Below are positions 1 through 6,025 of a stretch of 7,481 nt of DNA, in pieces (within the stretch, counting starts at the first letter, position 1; each line of letters begins with the position of its first letter). Origin of the DNA: CAUZEO01 sp963578625 (GTDB lineage: Bacteria > Verrucomicrobiota > Kiritimatiellia > SLOV01); the NCBI GenBank assembly GCA_963578625.1, contig CAUZEO010000265.1, positions 1 through 7,481 on the forward strand. Direction: 5' to 3'. Both the position numbers and the translations under genes were made by a program. The notes under the pieces are model-generated. The model was not told the origin of the DNA. It saw only the letters and a list, made by a program, of their open reading frames with translations, and ran no database searches.

Positions 1-1096
1 TGTTCCAACCGATACTTTTACCGTCGGCAAGGAAGAACGGGTGCGGATGCGTCAACTGGCTGGCGCCGAAAGTGGCGCCGCTGTCGAAGAACCGCTTATG
101 TCGACCCGTCCGGGTCGAGCCCACGTGCATTCGACCGGTGCGGTTACAGTCCGACACCCAGAACCGGCCGTCGATCGTGGTGTGAATGTGGGTGAACGCC
201 TCCTCTTCGCCTTCACAGACAACACGGTACGATTCGTCGCCGACCGTCGCGGCCACGATTCGGTTCTGGCGCCAGGGCGCGCCGATGTGGTCGCGACGAT
301 GGGTCGTGGAAATGACCGCTTGGTCGCGGCCAAGCCAGCACTGATGTCCCTGGACTCGCTCGAGCGGTGATCTCCCAATCGGAAGCACCGCCACCGGTGA
401 CCCGTCGTCGTTGATCACGTGAAGGCTGACTCCCAGATCACCCGTCATACGAATCATGTTGCCATCGTCATCGTAAACAGAGTCATCGTTGACCTGCACC
501 ATCACCAGGTGCCCGGGGCCCCGGCAATACTGCACGTGAGCATTTCGGGCGTCCCTATGCGAAAAAATGATCCTGCTCTGCCCAGCGGACAGATCCACAA
601 TAAATACACCCCCCTCCTCTCTGCCCACCCATGCGGCCGCCAACCGCGTGCCGCAGGAGGAGAGACTCAAGGTCTTTGTCGCGAGTCGAAGTTCATCTGG
701 AAGCTTGTGCACCGGGACACGCTCAAAGCTGTCGGGCGAAATGTTCCAGATCGTGTTTTCAGCAGCGTAATACACGGCGGAGCCATCCGGCGTGAATCCC
801 GGGGGCGTCGCACCGGGTTCGTCCGTGATCTGACGAATCGAGAGGGTGGCGAGGTCGGCAATCCAGTAGGTACAAAACCCGCAGGATCCGTGGTGTCGCG
901 CAAAGATGAATCGCTGTCCATCCGGGGAGCAGACCGGCGCCTCAGGATAAATATGCGCATTGCCGAAAGGAAACGTGGTTAGCCGTAACGGCCTGACGCC
1001 GGCTAACGGATCGGTGAACCTTTCCCGGTAAAGAACCTCTTCATCAATCACCACGTTGCTTTCATGCACCCACTGCGTACTCGCGGGAGGCTTCAT
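1..1096 (-). CDS. Oligogalacturonate-lyase-like beta-propeller protein (partial, 3' end outside window)
   Basis: The frame is open from the ATG at 1096 to the left edge, giving 365 residues without the C-terminus. I see WD40/PD40-like blade motifs (CSPDG at 56-60, FTPDGS at 101-106) and, near the visible end, Q347-L-T-H350-P-H352-PFFLADGK. The Q-x-x-H-x-H spacing matches the metal-binding residues I recall for oligogalacturonate lyase (Pectate_lyase22, PL22; Gln350, His353, His355 in the Yersinia enzyme). H251 in GHQCW and H187 in NAHVQY are candidates for the third metal ligand and the catalytic base. PL22 enzymes cleave unsaturated digalacturonate to 5-keto-4-deoxyuronate in the cytoplasm. 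No signal peptide is visible, which fits. The start is fixed by a four-base ATGA overlap with the upstream dehydrogenase, implying translational coupling. The gaps between the presumed ligands are longer than in the Yersinia enzyme, so substrate may differ. A non-catalytic TolB-like propeller is the main alternative. Confidence 0.8.
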   Translation of the reverse strand, partial: MKPPASTQWVHESNVVIDEEVLYRERFTDPLAGVRPLRLTTFPFGNAHIYPEAPVCSPDGQRFIFARHHGSCGFCTYWIADLATLSIRQITDEPGATPPGFTPDGSAVYYAAENTIWNISPDSFERVPVHKLPDELRLATKTLSLSSCGTRLAAAWVGREEGGVFIVDLSAGQSRIIFSHRDARNAHVQYCRGPGHLVMVQVNDDSVYDDDGNMIRMTGDLGVSLHVINDDGSPVAVLPIGRSPLERVQGHQCWLGRDQAVISTTHRRDHIGAPWRQNRIVAATVGDESYRVVCEGEEEAFTHIHTTIDGRFWVSDCNRTGRMHVGSTRTGRHKRFFDSGATFGASQLTHPHPFFLADGKSIGWN

Positions 1097-2118
1097 GACA
1101 CCACATCCACCTGACGGCCCTCGGAGACCGCGCGCCGGGCGGCCTCGAAAACGGCAATCGTGCGCCGGCCATCGGGGCCGCTTGCCTGGACCGGCGGCGT
1201 GCCTGAAAGAACACAGTCGAGAAAGTACTCCGTTTCCGCGGTGAGGGCGCCGGAAAGCCGGCCGTCCGCCTCCACCCAGGTCAGCACGTCCTCGTACTTC
1301 CAGCCATCCACGTTGCACAGCGTCACCGGCGAGTGAAAAAGATCAAGGTACAACGAACCATGGGTCCCGAGGATTTCAAAACTCCGATCCACACCCATCG
1401 GCATGGTCGGCGGGTGAGCGTAGCTCTCGACCTGATTCACGAGTACGCCGTTCTCCAGCCGGCCGATGACCGCGGCCACGTCAGTAAACCCAGGCGAGAT
1501 GCCGCTTTCGACCTGCTCGGCCGCAATGCGCACGAGTGGACTGTCAAACAGCCATTGAACCAGGTCGATGTTGTGGCAACCGGTGTGCAGGAAGGCGCCA
1601 CCGCTCTTGGTGTCATCCATGATCCAGCTGCCATGCCGCGGCGGATGTGCTCGGCGCGAAGAGACCATCACCGGGCGCCCGATTTTGCCAGTCCGGATCC
1701 GCTCTTTAACCACGCGAAAAGCGGGGTTAAAGCGTTCAAGGAAGCCGACCATCAACAACACCCCGGCGCTCTCACAGGCCGCGATCATCGCATCAGACTC
1801 GGCGACGGATAGACAAAGCGGCTTGTCGCAAAGAACATGCTTGCCCGCCTTGGCGGCGGCGATCGTCATCTCCGCGTGGAGGAACGTCGGCGTCGCGATG
1901 AATACCGCTTCGATGTCATCGCTTTCGACCACCTCGCGCCAGTTATCGCTGGTCCGGTCGACCTGGTCCAACGCAGCCCCGACGGATTTCGCCTCCTCGG
2001 CGGTCTCCGCAACCAACGCCCCCAACCGCCCATTGGCCGAGGCATTGACCGCTTTGCCGAATAGAAACCCGGCTTTGCCCGCACCGAGAACCGCTACACA
2101 AACTTGCTTTCCGGTCAT
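1093..2118 (-). CDS. Gfo/Idh/MocA family NAD(P)-dependent oxidoreductase
   Basis: The protein has 341 residues, the usual length for this family. The N-terminal Rossmann fold starts with VAVLGAGKAG (G12-x-G14-x-x-G17 dinucleotide motif). The EKP-type motif appears as CDKP at 97-100, with K99 the likely catalytic lysine. GFLERFNPAF at 125-134 marks the start of the C-terminal domain. HTGCHNIDLVQW (178-189) carries the typical H182 and D185 of the substrate site. Relatives oxidise or reduce a hydroxyl of inositols, glucose, galactose or uronates, and substrate cannot be read from sequence. Its stop overlaps the start of the oligogalacturonate-lyase-like gene (ATGA), so the two are almost certainly one operon and a uronate-related substrate is plausible. 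The ATG at 2118 sits just before the first beta strand. No clear Shine-Dalgarno sequence precedes it. An upstream promoter was not found in the 55 bases separating it from the PEP-CTERM remnant. Confidence 0.93.
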   Translation of the reverse strand: MTGKQVCVAVLGAGKAGFLFGKAVNASANGRLGALVAETAEEAKSVGAALDQVDRTSDNWREVVESDDIEAVFIATPTFLHAEMTIAAAKAGKHVLCDKPLCLSVAESDAMIAACESAGVLLMVGFLERFNPAFRVVKERIRTGKIGRPVMVSSRRAHPPRHGSWIMDDTKSGGAFLHTGCHNIDLVQWLFDSPLVRIAAEQVESGISPGFTDVAAVIGRLENGVLVNQVESYAHPPTMPMGVDRSFEILGTHGSLYLDLFHSPVTLCNVDGWKYEDVLTWVEADGRLSGALTAETEYFLDCVLSGTPPVQASGPDGRRTIAVFEAARRAVSEGRQVDVVS

Positions 2119-2173
2119 GGATGAAGAATGTAGCGGAACTCGCGGAGAGTGCCTAGTTTTACGTTAATCGACC

Positions 2174-2263
2174 TCAATCCATTCGCCGCCGGCGACTTGC
2201 TTTTCCCACCATCCCAATCAAACCAATTCCGAGAAGAAGGAGCGTGCTCGGTTCCGGAATGAC
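2174..2263 (-). other. PEP-CTERM sorting signal
   Basis: The end of the broken Spondin_N gene encodes V-I-P-E-P-S-T, then a hydrophobic stretch (LLLLGIGLIGMVG), then K-A-S-R-R-R-R-M-D and a stop. This tripartite layout (PEP motif, membrane span, basic end) is the recognised substrate signal for exosortase (EpsH/XrtA-type) systems in Gram-negative bacteria. It implies that the genome encodes an exosortase elsewhere. None is in this window. Confidence 0.88.
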
Positions 2264-2679
2264 CCTGATCCGTGCGATCTGATAACCAGACCCGGTCAAA
2301 TCGGCGCCTGGAAAGCGGTCAGAATGTTGCCTCCGGGGATGAATCCGAAATGCATTTGAACCGTGCCTTCCTCCACCGCACCGGTGTCGGGAACGGTTTG
2401 CCCAAGCGCCGCCGTACTCGCCGGGATTTCATCATTCACTTTGGTGCCTGCATCGCGAACCGCGGTTCCCAAAACGAGGAAATCGGCTCCCGGAAAGTTT
2501 CCCACGCCGTCAAATACCTGGTGGGCAATCGGATCGCCGTTGCCAATGAACGCGTCGTTGCTGGGAATCACCATGGATGCATAGCTGAAATACCGACTCG
2601 AGGGCTGACTACCGTCGAGATTGAAGTTCATCATTGCCGAAGCCCCTGGAGCGAACGGCCCACCGGGAGCAAGGATTGA
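2174..2679 (-). pseudogene. Spondin_N-domain PEP-CTERM protein, 5'-truncated and frameshifted
   Basis: Two reading frames join to give one recognisable product. The first (2679 down to 2296) reads APGGPFAPGASAMMNFNLDG, then RYFSYASMVIPSNDAFIGNG, DAGTKVNDEIPA, and GGNILTAF, matching from memory the second half of bacterial Spondin_N surface proteins. It stops at a TGA at 2296-2298. One base out of step, from about 2311, the adjacent frame continues the expected family sequence PGADLTGSGYQIARIRV and runs to VIPEPSTLLLLGIGLIG plus an arginine-rich end, stopping at 2174. One missing base near 2308-2313 explains the switch. The N-terminal half and signal peptide are absent: an in-frame TGA lies at 2680-2682 and nothing upstream looks like the family. 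It would have been an exported surface protein. The frameshift might be a sequencing error, but the missing 5' end would still make it a fragment. Confidence 0.8.
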
Positions 2680-2912
2680 TCATGAAATGAGAATTGAGGA
2701 GCCTGCCCCCACCTTCGCCCCCCCATGATCGTTTCTGCACATGCTCAGGCTTGGTTTCTTCTGTGTCGGAGCCCCAACGGGAAACGAAAGAAGCCGAACA
2801 CGCCGTTTCATATCTACCAATCTCCACTGCGCACTGAACTCCGCGTTACGGTTCGCGAGGAGTTCCGGGACGGAAGAACTTCAATCCACTTCCTGATTTA
2901 TCGGCCGTCCGT
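2680..2912. other. Intergenic region with no supported gene
   Basis: This gap separates the 3' end of the alpha/beta hydrolase from the Spondin_N remnant. Short open frames exist on both strands, but none shows a domain, a ribosome site or family resemblance. The missing first half of the Spondin_N gene is not here in any minus-strand frame I could read. The only structure is the hairpin at 2836-2865. Confidence 0.6.
2836..2865 (-). terminator. Stem-loop downstream of the alpha/beta hydrolase
   Basis: GAACTC pairs with GAGTTC and, inside a two-base bulge, CGCG pairs with CGCG around an eight-base loop. It lies about 48 bases past the hydrolase stop, where a transcript end would be expected. 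No T-run follows on the minus strand, so it is not a canonical intrinsic terminator. It could be a processing or Rho-associated structure, or chance. Confidence 0.3.
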
Positions 2913-3983
2913 CTACAAGAATTTCCGCAAGAAATCGAGTCCCTGACCGGTCAGGATTTCGTGCCCGCCGTTGTGCCCGGCGTATTCGATCCGGTCCCCT
3001 ACCCCGAGTTGATCGTAGAATTTTCTGGCCCGTTCGAATTCCTTTTCCTGGATCGGCCACCAGCCAATGCCGTCTGCCCTCCCCTGCTGAATCTGCAGCG
3101 CCCTCGGGCAGATCAGGGCGGCCAGTTCGGCATCACCGAAGCCACCCGCAAAGTATCCGGGAATCCAGAAGTGCTCTTCTTCGACATCGATGTAAGCCGA
3201 GTAGAGCGGACTGGAAACCGCCATCTTGTGCCAGCGCTCGTTGAAACTGGCGGAGGTGATGGCAACTTTAATTCTTTTCTCCAGCGGGGCGGTATAGGCT
3301 GTGTAGTACCCGCCCAGGGAAAGACCCCACATCCCAATGCGGGAGGCATCTAATTCTGGGAAGTCAGAAACGCAGTCAATGAATCGACGCAACTTTCCGG
3401 CCTCCAAGCCCCACAAAGTCCGGCCCAGAAGGTGGCAGAGGCGGGCAAGGCGAGCCCGGGGAGGACCTTCGATGACATTGAGGGGAGCGAGAACGGCGTA
3501 CCCCGCTTCCACCAGCGATAGGGCGTACCCATTGTAGTATCCTGCATCATCATTGAGGCCGAAAACCCGTTCAGGGGAACTCCCCAACCCGTGCTGGGCA
3601 ATGACCAGGGGCAAAGGGTAGTTACAGTTTTTCGGCAGGGCCAGGACGGCCCGGCCCTGGAGTCCGTCCGCCAAATCAATCCGCAACCACCGTGCAAAGA
3701 CTTTTTCGTTGTCGCAAAATGGCTCGAAAAGCGGGTTAAATGGGGCCTCAAAAGCCCACTCCCCAAGGGTGCGGCTCCATCGCTCACGGTGAGGTTCGCA
3801 TGATAATGCGTAGGCATCGGGCGAGCTGTAGTCGAGGGCCCATTCCCCGGCGGACTCGAGCGTCTCCCGGCAACGTTCAACCAGCCAAGCTTCGGCCTCC
3901 CGGCGAATCAGCGACTGGGCGTCGCCTTCAATTCGTGACACGACAGAAGGCGGAAGACTGGAAATATCATCGATGCTGGCCAT
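2913..3983 (-). CDS. Alpha/beta hydrolase, dienelactone hydrolase / acetyl-esterase-like
   Basis: The protein has 356 residues and a complete alpha/beta-hydrolase core. The strand and oxyanion region reads LVIAQHGLGSSPERV (126-140), then GYAVLAPLN (161-169). The nucleophile elbow is GMWGLSLGGYY with S222, followed by the acid D304 in QQGRADG and the histidine H341 in NGGHEIL. All three catalytic residues are present. About 100 residues precede the core, as in the Abhydrolase_7/DLH-like esterases common in polysaccharide-degrading bacteria, some of which act on acetylated or methyl-esterified sugars. No signal peptide or membrane span is seen (starts MASIDDISSLPP), so it is probably cytoplasmic. 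The ATG at 3983 overlaps the degraded SGNH frame by 17 bases. No strong ribosome site is visible. A role in de-esterifying pectin fragments for the neighbouring lyase-like gene is only contextual, and a carboxylesterase or lactonase is equally possible. Confidence 0.88.
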   Translation of the reverse strand: MASIDDISSLPPSVVSRIEGDAQSLIRREAEAWLVERCRETLESAGEWALDYSSPDAYALSCEPHRERWSRTLGEWAFEAPFNPLFEPFCDNEKVFARWLRIDLADGLQGRAVLALPKNCNYPLPLVIAQHGLGSSPERVFGLNDDAGYYNGYALSLVEAGYAVLAPLNVIEGPPRARLARLCHLLGRTLWGLEAGKLRRFIDCVSDFPELDASRIGMWGLSLGGYYTAYTAPLEKRIKVAITSASFNERWHKMAVSSPLYSAYIDVEEEHFWIPGYFAGGFGDAELAALICPRALQIQQGRADGIGWWPIQEKEFERARKFYDQLGVGDRIEYAGHNGGHEILTGQGLDFLRKFL

Positions 3984-4500
3984 GGCGATTTTGCTTTCGA
4001 TGTTGCGTATGTTTATGGGGGGAAAGCGAAGGTGTTTTCCCGGCGGGGATCACCGCTTTGATCGTCTCCGCAATCAATTTCCCGCCATCTGTATTCGGAT
4101 GCACGGTGTCGGTAAAAAACTCTTTCCTATTACTCAGCGCGCCGTAGAGATCGATGCTCTTTGCGTCTGACTGCCCGGCAATTTTGTCGATCAGCAGAAT
4201 AACGCTCTCCGCAAGAACCGAGCCCGTCACCCTCCAATTCACTGGATATGCTGAAACCGGATAGCAGATCCAGACGTCCCGCCTGGTTTCGAGTTTTCGA
4301 AAACTCTCGATCATCAAGACGTAATCTTCGACGAATTCCGTGATGTGCTTCAAGTTCCCCGGCTTCAAATCGTTTGTTCCGACAGCAATAATCACAATAT
4401 GCGGTTTTCCCGGCATGCCTCCGAAAGCTGGAGCAGGTTGATGACAACTCCCTGGATATAGATCGGTTGCGTACATTGCCATAGTCTTTTCATCAGTCAA
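3967..4500 (-). pseudogene. SGNH/GDSL hydrolase remnant lacking the N-terminal catalytic block
   Basis: The frame encodes the second half of an SGNH esterase: block III HIVIIAVGTNDLKP (N43) and block V DTVHPNTDGG, with D131 and H134 as the Asp-His pair. The middle (DVWICYPVSAYPVNW, then SIDLYGALSNRKEFF) resembles the sialate-O-acetylesterase-like SGNH lipases. Block I (GDSx, carrying the serine nucleophile) and block II are missing. The frame opens after a TAG at 4513-4515, with only TTG at 4500 or ATG at 4482/4476 as starts, and no GDS motif lies upstream. Without the serine it cannot be an active esterase. The last 25 or so residues, rich in His, Lys, Arg and Gln, run past the normal domain end into the start of the alpha/beta hydrolase gene and look like unconstrained read-through. 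The alternative is a separate short non-catalytic protein, which I think unlikely. Confidence 0.75.
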
Positions 4501-4512
4501 AATCAGGAACGA

Positions 4513-4647
4513 CTATTTTCGCTCCCGCTTCGGAAATCCAGCGCGTGCTTTCGTTGATGCCCGTTTACTCGATCCCAATCTAAATCGCAACATGAAAACG
4601 GCGCACGATGACGCGAGGCCAATGACAGCCACGGACGTTGGCTCTCG
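4513..4647 (-). pseudogene. Possible PEP-CTERM tail without a protein body
   Basis: In the same frame as the SGNH remnant, ending in TAG at 4513, the sequence reads R-E-P-T-S, then a hydrophobic run (VAVIGLASSCAVFML), then R-F-R and a basic end. This is the layout of a PEP-CTERM anchor with the first proline replaced by arginine and a longer basic end than usual. Upstream it enters the 3' end of the M50 gene in another frame, so no protein body belongs to it. It is probably the last piece of a lost surface-protein gene. A chance hydrophobic stretch is the alternative. Confidence 0.4.
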
Positions 4648-4662
4648 AAACTTATCCGCTGC

Positions 4663-4694
4663 ATGAATAGGGGTATTGGGGTCAGAGAATTCAT
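4663..4694. repeat. Short inverted repeat spanning the M50 stop codon
   Basis: ATGAAT (4663-4668) and ATTCAT (4689-4694) flank a segment that contains GGGGTATT followed by GGGGTCAGAG. The M50 stop codon (4691-4693) falls inside the right arm. GGGGTCAGA-type strings recall, from memory, the repeats associated with REP/RAYT transposases, but no transposase is present here. Confidence 0.3.
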
Positions 4695-5503
4695 TCGCCT
4701 GTCGGGCTGACTGCGGAAAACAGCATCCCGGCCCCCAGGGACAAAACGAGTCCGAAGTAGATCCCTGCTCCCACGGCACGCTGAGGGAGAGACACTTCAA
4801 AATAACGCCGCTCGGTATCCGATCGTTTCCGGAAAAGGGAAAACAGACGAGGGAGTGAAAAAATGAGGATCAGAAAAATAATGAACGAAGGCCTGTAAAT
4901 GGCAAATGCTCCGGCAATCACGATGCCAACCACCCAGAGCCACGGTGAGAGCACTGCCACCATGCGTCCACCGTCGAGAAACCCGGTGGGCATCAGGTTG
5001 AACAGGTTCAAAAAATAACCGGTATAGGCAAGTGCCGCAAAAAATTCATTTCCCGTTACCAGGTAGATGCCATGGCAGCCCGCCGCGGCAAGCGCCCCAA
5101 CGATGGGTCCGCCGGCGGCAACCCAGAACTCGATCCAGGCATCACGCGGGGCTTCTTTAAGCGCTATCAGCGCACCCATAAACGGGATGAATACCGGCCA
5201 GCCGACATCCAGGCGGCATGCTTTCGCGGCGATCAGGTGGCCGAACTCATGCAGCAGAATCAACAGCACAAAGCCCAGCGCAAACTGCCATCCCCAGATC
5301 AAGGAGTAGGCCCAGATCGACAGGATCATAGTCCCACCGGTTTTGAGCAGAATCGGCAGGAACTTGATCACGGGAAGAATGATGAATTTTAACTTGGCTC
5401 CAAACTTAAGGATCAGGATGATCCCGATGCCGACCGGACCAAGCCACTTCTTCAGTTTATCGAACCGTGATGGCTCCTGGTCTGAATTGTGATCATCTTG
5501 CAT
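4691..5503 (-). CDS. M50-family site-2 protease (intramembrane zinc metalloprotease)
   Basis: The 270-residue protein is strongly hydrophobic, with membrane segments around 23-33, 38-53, 58-84, 128-149, 155-168, 188-216 and 244-263. The zinc motif H85-E-F-G-H89 sits at the end of one membrane segment. The second active-site motif is N169-L-M-P172-T-G-F-L-D177-G-G, with D177 the third zinc ligand, and GGPI at 131-134 is the conserved glycine motif. All catalytic residues are intact. No PDZ or CBS domain is present, so it belongs with the compact SpoIVFB/COG1994-like forms rather than RseP. The N-terminus is polar and acidic (MQDDHNSDQEPS), then a KLKF-type amphipathic segment I recall from PVC-group homologues. 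Such enzymes cut membrane-bound substrates, and the substrate here is unknown. It stands alone between the repeat-rich gap and gene remnants, so context does not help. The ATG at 5503 has a GAGGA ribosome site about 10 bases upstream. Confidence 0.93.
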   Translation of the reverse strand: MQDDHNSDQEPSRFDKLKKWLGPVGIGIILILKFGAKLKFIILPVIKFLPILLKTGGTMILSIWAYSLIWGWQFALGFVLLILLHEFGHLIAAKACRLDVGWPVFIPFMGALIALKEAPRDAWIEFWVAAGGPIVGALAAAGCHGIYLVTGNEFFAALAYTGYFLNLFNLMPTGFLDGGRMVAVLSPWLWVVGIVIAGAFAIYRPSFIIFLILIFSLPRLFSLFRKRSDTERRYFEVSLPQRAVGAGIYFGLVLSLGAGMLFSAVSPTGE

Positions 5504-5513
5504 TTAATCAGTG

Positions 5514-5518
5514 TCCTC
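5514..5518 (-). promoter_or_regulatory. Ribosome binding site of the M50 protease gene
   Basis: The minus strand reads GAGGA ten bases before the ATG at 5503, a good Shine-Dalgarno match at slightly long spacing. It supports this start over internal ones. Confidence 0.55.
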
Positions 5519-5585
5519 ATTTTTGTCCTGGTCAAAATTGATTGAGATCCAGACAAAAATCGCAGCGAAGATACACGCTGTCTCG

Positions 5586-5644
5586 GTCTTTGTCTCGATC
5601 ATTGTCCTGATCCATGTCGAAACGACGAAGATCCAGACAAAGAC
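5586..5644. repeat. Imperfect 15-bp inverted repeat
   Basis: GTCTTTGTCTCGATC (5586-5600) is the reverse complement of GATCCAGACAAAGAC (5630-5644) at 14 of 15 positions, with a 29-base spacer. It lies within the GACA-rich degenerate repeat upstream of the M50 gene, so it can arise from repeat units facing opposite ways. Confidence 0.7.
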
Positions 5645-5662
5645 TCGGATGTTCCATCAAAC

Positions 5663-5676
5663 TCACCCCGGGGTGA
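5663..5676. repeat. Perfect 14-bp palindrome
   Basis: TCACCCCGGGGTGA is its own reverse complement and lies 160 bases upstream of the M50 start. The form suits a dimeric DNA-binding protein site. On the plus strand it is followed by CAATTTTG, which is too weak to call a terminator. Confidence 0.6.
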
Positions 5677-5711
5677 CAATTTTGTATTCTCTTCACCAAA
5701 AAATCGAGCCT

Positions 5712-5769
5712 CGTCTTCGTGCCCCGATTCCTCCGCCGAATCGCGAGACGAAGACGGGGCACGAAGACG
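5712..5769. repeat. Perfect 14-bp inverted repeat with a nested stem
   Basis: CGTCTTCGTGCCCC (5712-5725) is perfectly complementary to GGGGCACGAAGACG (5756-5769). Directly inside, GATTC (5726-5730) pairs with GAATC (5738-5742) around a seven-base loop. The extra 13 bases on the right side (5743-5755) carry a second CGAAGACG, so the arm can slip between two registers. No T-run follows in either direction, which argues against an intrinsic terminator. Confidence 0.75.
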
Positions 5770-5968
5770 CGGGACGATTGATTGGCCCGCGAAAACATCG
5801 GGGCAGAAAACTTGATGGCGCATTGCTCACTGCGGACTGCAGCCCACCTTTCTCACGTGCGGATCAGTGGCGTCAACATTACGCAGTATGCTATATCGTG
5901 TTTTCAAAGTGGAATCGTCTCCGAACTACGATCTCCCGAAATCGTTCTTGTCCGCGACAATTTTTCTG

Positions 5969-6025
5969 CCACGGAGCACACGGAGTGACCAATAATCCCC
6001 TCCGTGGACTCCGTGCGCTCGGTGG
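5969..6025. repeat. CACGGAG-type inverted repeat element
   Basis: The left arm CCACGGAGCACACGGAG (5969-5985) pairs with CTCCGTGCGCTCGGTGG (6009-6025) at 15 of 17 positions plus one G-T pair. A third unit, CTCCGTGG, lies in the spacer at 6000-6007. Each arm is built from the short unit CACGGAG in near-tandem. I recall this sequence as a dispersed repeat in many environmental bacterial genomes, often mis-annotated as short proteins rich in T-E-H. It lies about 160 bases past the lnt stop and could act as a transcript-end hairpin, although there is no T-run on the minus strand. Confidence 0.75.

Noticed and set aside
419..982. 187-residue plus-strand open frame
   Set aside because: It lies antisense to the lyase-like gene, whose frame shows metal-site and propeller motifs. 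The plus-strand translation has no recognisable domain.
1568..2167. 199-residue plus-strand open frame
   Set aside because: It is antisense to the Gfo/Idh/MocA gene with its full set of motifs, so it is a shadow frame.
2725..2946. 73-residue plus-strand frame in the gap after the hydrolase
   Set aside because: No ribosome site, domain or signal, and it overlaps the 3' end of the hydrolase antisense.
5530..5535. TTGACC as a -35 box for the M50 gene
   Set aside because: At standard spacing no -10 element is present before the start codon, and the transcript would begin at or after the ATG.
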